51,912 nt of DNA from Microcaldota archaeon (GTDB lineage Archaea; Micrarchaeota; Micrarchaeia; Micrarchaeales; CABMGC01), in NCBI GenBank assembly GCA_021851065.1, contig JAJZJQ010000009.1:1-51912 (forward strand), written 5' to 3'. Of this stretch, positions 48,143 to 51,912 are shown piece by piece. The first letter of the stretch is position 1, and every line of letters begins with the position of its first letter. The notes under the pieces were generated by a model. It saw only the letters and a program-made list of their open reading frames with translations, made no database searches and was not told where the DNA came from. Both the position numbers and the translations under genes were made by a program.

Positions 48143-49174
48143 TCACGTTGAGAACGATGGCCTGGATGATGTAACCATCTTGAGGAACACGAACTGAAGG
48201 CCCACTATGCCCACTGCTGCCATTATAAGCGTAGTGCCGTCTATCGGGAAGAAGCTTATGAAGGTGGACATGATAGATGCAACGGCAAGGCCCATGCTTG
48301 GGAATATGACTCCGAAAAGCATGTAGAACATTGCTATGGCATTTAGCTTCTGCCCATACCTGCGAAGCTCTATAACCCTCTCCTGACTCACGTCGTTCAC
48401 TACCTCCTGTATTGCGTTGATGACATCGGCGCCTACCTTTATGCTGGTGCTTGACTGCAGCATCAGCCTTCGGAATGTAGGCGACTTGCTTTTTGCTGTG
48501 ACCTCGTCCATCGCCTGCTCCATCGGCATGCCAAGCTGCACCCTGTCTATGACACTCTTGAACTCCTTGCTCGCCGACCCGTAGCCCGAGCTTACTGTGG
48601 CCATTGCATTGAACAGGGGAAGGCCTGAACGCATGCTGACTATCATGTCCCTTGCTGCAAACAGTATGTCTTTCTCAATCTCCTGCCCGCTGTTTCTCAT
48701 CTTGCTTACAGGAGACATGACGAGCATGTTGAAGGGCATCATATAGCCCATCAGGCCCATTACTGGCACGAGTATGAACAGCTGCTCGGCAAGGCCGAAC
48801 ATGGTCACTAGCTCGTAAAGCCCTATTGCAGCTGCAACGGTAACCACAACAGCTATTGCCATTGCCTCCTTCTTGCATTTGGCTGTCCACTGCTCAGGAG
48901 TCAGCTTTATGCCAAGCTCCGCAAGGGCCGGAGCAAGCATGGAGTTGCGCTTTGACGCTATTGCGCCGTGCTTGCGGCTGCCAGGCTGAATGGGCTTGCT
49001 GCTCTTTACCTGCACAACCTCTTCCCCCTGGGCCGTAGTCTCCATCGTAGCAGGCCCCACTGTAGGCTCCACCTCCTTGTAGATAGGCTTTGGCTTTATC
49101 CTGAAGAAAAGTATTTTTCGGGGTTTGGTGAATCCGACTATCTGCTTGTTAACCATGCCCTTCTTTTTGAGCAT
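48143..49174 (-). CDS. GspF/TadB-family pilus assembly membrane protein, 343 aa
   Basis: A long basic N-terminal cytoplasmic part (1-85) is followed by two helices (about 100-145) and the GspF domain (ARDMIVSMRSGLPLFNAMAT, RVQLGMPMEQAMDEVTAKSK, IKVGADVINAIQEVVNDVSQ), then two or three C-terminal helices (about 265-330). It pairs with the next gene as the two platform proteins of a Tad-like archaeal pilus. ATG 49174 (MLKKKGMVNKQ) is preferred because it abuts the previous stop; TTG or other upstream starts would overlap the 236-aa gene. Confidence 0.9.
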   Translation of the reverse strand: MLKKKGMVNKQIVGFTKPRKILFFRIKPKPIYKEVEPTVGPATMETTAQGEEVVQVKSSKPIQPGSRKHGAIASKRNSMLAPALAELGIKLTPEQWTAKCKKEAMAIAVVVTVAAAIGLYELVTMFGLAEQLFILVPVMGLMGYMMPFNMLVMSPVSKMRNSGQEIEKDILFAARDMIVSMRSGLPLFNAMATVSSGYGSASKEFKSVIDRVQLGMPMEQAMDEVTAKSKSPTFRRLMLQSSTSIKVGADVINAIQEVVNDVSQERVIELRRYGQKLNAIAMFYMLFGVIFPSMGLAVASIMSTFISFFPIDGTTLIMAAVGIVGLQFVFLKMVTSSRPSFST

Positions 49175-49175
49175 A

Positions 49176-49886
49176 CTAGAACCCCAGCTTTGCAGCCACT
49201 TCCCCAAGCCGCTCGTTTCTCATGTTGTACAGCTCCTTCTGGAAATCGTTGCCTGATGGCTTACCCTTGTTCTTCATCAGTTCCCTTACCTCGATCCTTA
49301 TTATCGCCATCTGCTCCGTGTCGAATGCCCCGCCGTCAAGCCCCATGCTTATCTTCTCAAGCTCGCCAACCTGGTCCTGCATGGACAGATGAACAAGCAC
49401 GAGTTTCTCCGATTTGGGGGCAGGTTTTAGCGCACTGCTGATCTCTTCCCCTGCCTTGCCCATCATGCCTGCCAGCTCTTTTGCCGCCTTTGCAGATAGA
49501 TTTCTTGATTTGGATACCTTGGGAAGCTGCACTGCAGGAAGTTTGGGCTGCTTTGGCACCTTGACTGCAGGAGCTGGCTGCACTGGCTCGGGCTGAGGTT
49601 CAGCCTGCCTTGGCTGCTGCATTGGCTCTGGCTGCGTGGATGCTCGCTGTTTCTTACTTGCCTTGCCAGGCACTGCAACTGCACTCTGAGGCTCTGGCCT
49701 TTGCTTTGTAGGCATTACTCCCTCGGCAGAATCCATGAACACAATCAGCTTCTCTGTATCCTTGTCATCGTACTCCTTGATTTCCAGAGCAGGTCCGAGC
49801 TCGTAGACGTCTACCAGCGCGGCTGCATCCTGGCTGCCATACGCTTCAACAGAAGTTATGTATTCCACGCATTCGTTGTAATCCAT
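49176..49886 (-). CDS. Pro-rich linker protein of the pilus operon, 236 aa
   Basis: An N-terminal 50-residue acidic domain (MDYNECVEYITSVEAYGSQD, VYELGPALEIKEYDDKDTEK) is joined by a Pro/Gln/Glu/Lys-rich linker (about 60-130) to a C-terminal helical domain of about 90 residues (VHLSMQDQVGELEKISMGLD, MAIIRIEVRELMKNKGKPSG). No membrane segment. It sits between the ATPase and the platform proteins, so it may be a cytoplasmic adaptor between them. I do not recognise a family. Confidence 0.75.
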   Translation of the reverse strand: MDYNECVEYITSVEAYGSQDAAALVDVYELGPALEIKEYDDKDTEKLIVFMDSAEGVMPTKQRPEPQSAVAVPGKASKKQRASTQPEPMQQPRQAEPQPEPVQPAPAVKVPKQPKLPAVQLPKVSKSRNLSAKAAKELAGMMGKAGEEISSALKPAPKSEKLVLVHLSMQDQVGELEKISMGLDGGAFDTEQMAIIRIEVRELMKNKGKPSGNDFQKELYNMRNERLGEVAAKLGF

Positions 49887-49894
49887 CGCGCCGC

Positions 49895-51403
49895 CTATTT
49901 CAAGAGGTCCGGAGTGTACTTCACGTTATCCTCAACAATCTTAATTACTTTATCCTTGTTCTTGTAGTACTGGGCTATCAAGTTGCCTGCGTTGTTCACT
50001 CCTACGACGTTATTGGCAACCATCCACTTAAGTATCTTGCTCTTCTGCTGTATGTCGTCCATCAGCTCATTGTAGGTGTAACCGCCGTATAAGGATATTA
50101 CCTCTGCAAGGCGGGTCATGTTGGAGACCTGCGCGAATGAGTCGTTTCTAAGACTCCACCTGTAGAGAACGTTTGCATCCCCGGAGCTAGTCATCTCCCC
50201 GAACTCAAGCGCCCTCCTTATCCCAAGCCTCCTGTGCCTGAACAGCGATACCACCCCTCCGAGGGAGTTAAGCATTATCTTTGGCAGCTCTATTGGAGGG
50301 TTGGTCATCCTGACCACAGTATCCTGCACATTGTCTGCGTGGATGGTGCCGTACACAGCGTGACCAGTGTGTATTGCCTCGAACAGCGTCTGGGCATCAT
50401 ACTTGGTCCTGATCTCCCCTACCAGCACTATGTCAGGCCTCTGCCTCAGGGCGTTTATCATGAGGTTGTACATCGTTATCTCCCCCTTTCCTTCCGCATT
50501 GGCCTCCCTCGTAAGCATAGGAAGCCACTGCAAAAAGTCGGGCAGTGTAAGCTCCCTGGTCTCTTCTATGGATATGATGCGATGATTTGTGGGCATGAAT
50601 ATGCTCATTGCATTTAGGAAGCTGGTCTTACCGCTAGCTGTTCCACCGGATATAACCACGCTTATCTCGTTCTGTATGCACACCCAGATTATAGAGGCTA
50701 CCTCTGGGGAAACGGAATTGGACCCTACAAGCGCAGGCATCGTCCACGGATTCTTAGAGAACTTTCTGATGGTGATGGTGTTGCCGCTCTGCGATACTGG
50801 ATAGAGAGTGGCATTTACCCTGGAGCCATCTGCGAGCTCTGCGTCCATGAGAGGAGTAAGTATTGTTATCTGCCTGCCCACCCTCCTGCCTATCTGCTCT
50901 GAGTGGTCGTAGATGGTCTCCTCGCTGTACATCTTTATGTTGCTCTTGCACCAGCCCTCCTTCTTGTGGAATACCCATACCCCATCCTTTGCAGAATTGA
51001 CGGCTATTTCTTCCAGATTGTCATCTGCAAGCAGCACCTCTAGGTCGCCCAGGCCGAGCATTATGTTAATTATGTACGCTATCAGTATCTTCTTGACTTC
51101 CTTGTCAGTGCCTGGCAGATACTTGTCTATTACCACTGAAGCCGCGTTGGTGTACTTCCGGTTCAGCTCCTTGTTGTACTCGGCATCTGCTATCTTGCTC
51201 GTATCTATTGGCACAAGGTTTAGCAGCTCGGTCCTTAGCGACGTTAGCAGTATGCGGGTGGCCTCCCCAAGCCCGGGCACGTTTACCTCGTACTCAGGCA
51301 CATATCCCCCAGTGTCAAGTATCCTTATCTTTGCCTCTATACCATTGGCATTTAGTGTGTATGATGCCCGCACAGTGCCTGTGCCTGCAGCTGCGTCATC
51401 CAT
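49895..51403 (-). CDS. Type II/IV secretion ATPase of archaeal pili (TadA/PilT-N-like), 502 aa
   Basis: Walker A GGTASGKTSFLN is at about 254-265, an Asp box DIVLVGEIRTKYDAQTLFEA lies near 330, and AIHTGHAVYGTIHADNVQDT holds the His box. The N-terminal domain (residues 1-200) has the VNVPGLGEATRILL and LADDNLEEIAVNSAKDGVWV parts common in archaeal TadA/FlaI ATPases. It powers pilus assembly at the GspF platform. ATG 51403 overlaps the preceding stop; GTG one codon upstream is possible. Downstream gene begins 9 bp on. Confidence 0.95.
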   Translation of the reverse strand: MDDAAAGTGTVRASYTLNANGIEAKIRILDTGGYVPEYEVNVPGLGEATRILLTSLRTELLNLVPIDTSKIADAEYNKELNRKYTNAASVVIDKYLPGTDKEVKKILIAYIINIMLGLGDLEVLLADDNLEEIAVNSAKDGVWVFHKKEGWCKSNIKMYSEETIYDHSEQIGRRVGRQITILTPLMDAELADGSRVNATLYPVSQSGNTITIRKFSKNPWTMPALVGSNSVSPEVASIIWVCIQNEISVVISGGTASGKTSFLNAMSIFMPTNHRIISIEETRELTLPDFLQWLPMLTREANAEGKGEITMYNLMINALRQRPDIVLVGEIRTKYDAQTLFEAIHTGHAVYGTIHADNVQDTVVRMTNPPIELPKIMLNSLGGVVSLFRHRRLGIRRALEFGEMTSSGDANVLYRWSLRNDSFAQVSNMTRLAEVISLYGGYTYNELMDDIQQKSKILKWMVANNVVGVNNAGNLIAQYYKNKDKVIKIVEDNVKYTPDLLK

Positions 51404-51912
51404 CACTTATCATCCTCCTTCCCGCTCCCCTTCTCCTTCTTGTCTCCAAGTACTTTGATGTCCCTGCCCATCTTGTCCACTTTGCCAGTGAGTGATGATA
51501 CAGAGCCCATGGCGTTTGTGGCCCTGCTCTGCGCGTCCTGGCTTAGCATGATCTTGGATGCAGCTGCCGTGCGCATGCTCTGGTCCGCCTTCTTGAGTTC
51601 CGAGAGCAATGAATCCCTCATGCTTGACACTTCAGCCAAATCCTTCCTCAGCTTGTTGATTCCGTCGTTGAGGTCTGCTATGCCGCCGAGGTCCTTTTTT
51701 ATGTCTGTCACCATTGTGCGCACTCCTGCCATCTCGGATGTGGCAAGCCCTGAAAGCTTGTCTATCTGGGCGTTGCCAGCATAGATCTCGTCAAGTACGC
51801 TCTTCTCCGCTGCACCGGTTCTCCTTATCAGCGCGTCCGCGCTGCGCTTGTAGTCGGTTGCCAGCTGCTTGTACTGCCTTATCTGCTTGTCCTCGTAATC
51901 CAGCACCTGCTC
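51403..51912 (-). CDS. Coiled-coil protein of the pilus operon (5' end beyond window)
   Basis: The frame is open to the right edge, so the true start may lie outside; the visible 169 residues are helical almost throughout, with heptads (LTGKVDKMGRDIKVLGDKKE, LNDGINKLRKDLAEVSSMRD) and a Lys/Glu/Asp tail. No signal or membrane helix is visible. It resembles the cytoplasmic coiled-coil helpers seen in archaellum and pilus operons (FlaC/D/E-type) only in general character. The stop overlaps the ATPase start by TGATG, indicating co-translation. Confidence 0.75.
   Translation of the reverse strand, partial: EQVLDYEDKQIRQYKQLATDYKRSADALIRRTGAAEKSVLDEIYAGNAQIDKLSGLATSEMAGVRTMVTDIKKDLGGIADLNDGINKLRKDLAEVSSMRDSLLSELKKADQSMRTAAASKIMLSQDAQSRATNAMGSVSSLTGKVDKMGRDIKVLGDKKEKGSGKEDDK

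Noticed and set aside
1-51912. CRISPR array or Cas genes
   Set aside because: No series of equal direct repeats with unique spacers and no Cas motifs were seen.

Overview
The window looks like a chromosomal segment of a small-genome archaeon. The archaeal marks are TATA-box promoters placed to give leaderless or nearly leaderless transcripts, a tRNA without encoded CCA, a topoisomerase VI B subunit, Lrp/AsnC and COG2522-type regulators, a class III (pilin-type) signal peptide, an archaeal type IV pilus ATPase with two GspF-family membrane proteins, and a group 3-like [NiFe] hydrogenase. The many N-glycosylation-like, membrane-anchored surface proteins and tightly packed membrane-machine operons suggest a DPANN lineage, perhaps Micrarchaeota. 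That placement is an inference from style, not from a marker gene.

Layout. 1-8 kb is accessory: an edge fragment of an IS605-type TnpB, an Lrp regulator, tRNA-Pro(UGG), an Ig-repeat surface protein, a decayed DDE transposase, an intact 1.1-kb IS5/ISH1-like element with an 8-bp target duplication just upstream of an M48 metalloprotease, and a membrane-tethered winged-helix regulator. 8.0-14.2 kb is a suf operon for iron-sulfur cluster assembly: a HTH regulator with a Cys cluster, sufB carrying a 391-residue intein, sufD, sufC and sufS, preceded by a TATA box and a perfect palindromic operator. 14.2-24.6 kb is mixed: a HemK2-like methyltransferase, a pilin-signal surface protein, small and hypothetical proteins, an AT-rich stretch with a large double-Lrp protein and a DUF4143-type ATPase flanked by helically phased repeats, a candidate structured RNA, then a Pno1-like KH protein overlapping topoisomerase VI-B.

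24.7-41.7 kb is the most interesting part: fifteen minus-strand genes, tightly packed and often overlapping by ATGA, that look like one membrane-spanning machine. In transcription order they are six paralogous polytopic membrane proteins, a proline-rich repeat membrane protein, two paralogous two-TM proteins with helical cytoplasmic domains, a VirB4/HerA-type ATPase, a 100-residue helical protein sharing the ATPase C-terminal motif, a zinc-ribbon two-TM protein, a coiled-coil/winged-helix protein, a 56-residue basic protein and an 802-residue bitopic surface protein. The ATPase plus the six-fold VirB6-like set suggests a divergent type IV secretion-like or cell-contact apparatus; no relaxase, coupling protein or integrase was seen.

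41.9-47.1 kb holds a UbiA prenyltransferase and a compact hydrogenase locus: HypC, a second HypC-domain protein, an EamA transporter and a maturation endopeptidase on the plus strand, converging on the large and small hydrogenase subunits on the minus strand. 47.1-51.9 kb is an archaeal type IV pilus/Tad-like operon (coiled-coil protein, secretion ATPase, Pro-rich linker protein, two GspF/TadC proteins) that runs off the right edge. The left edge cuts tnpB.
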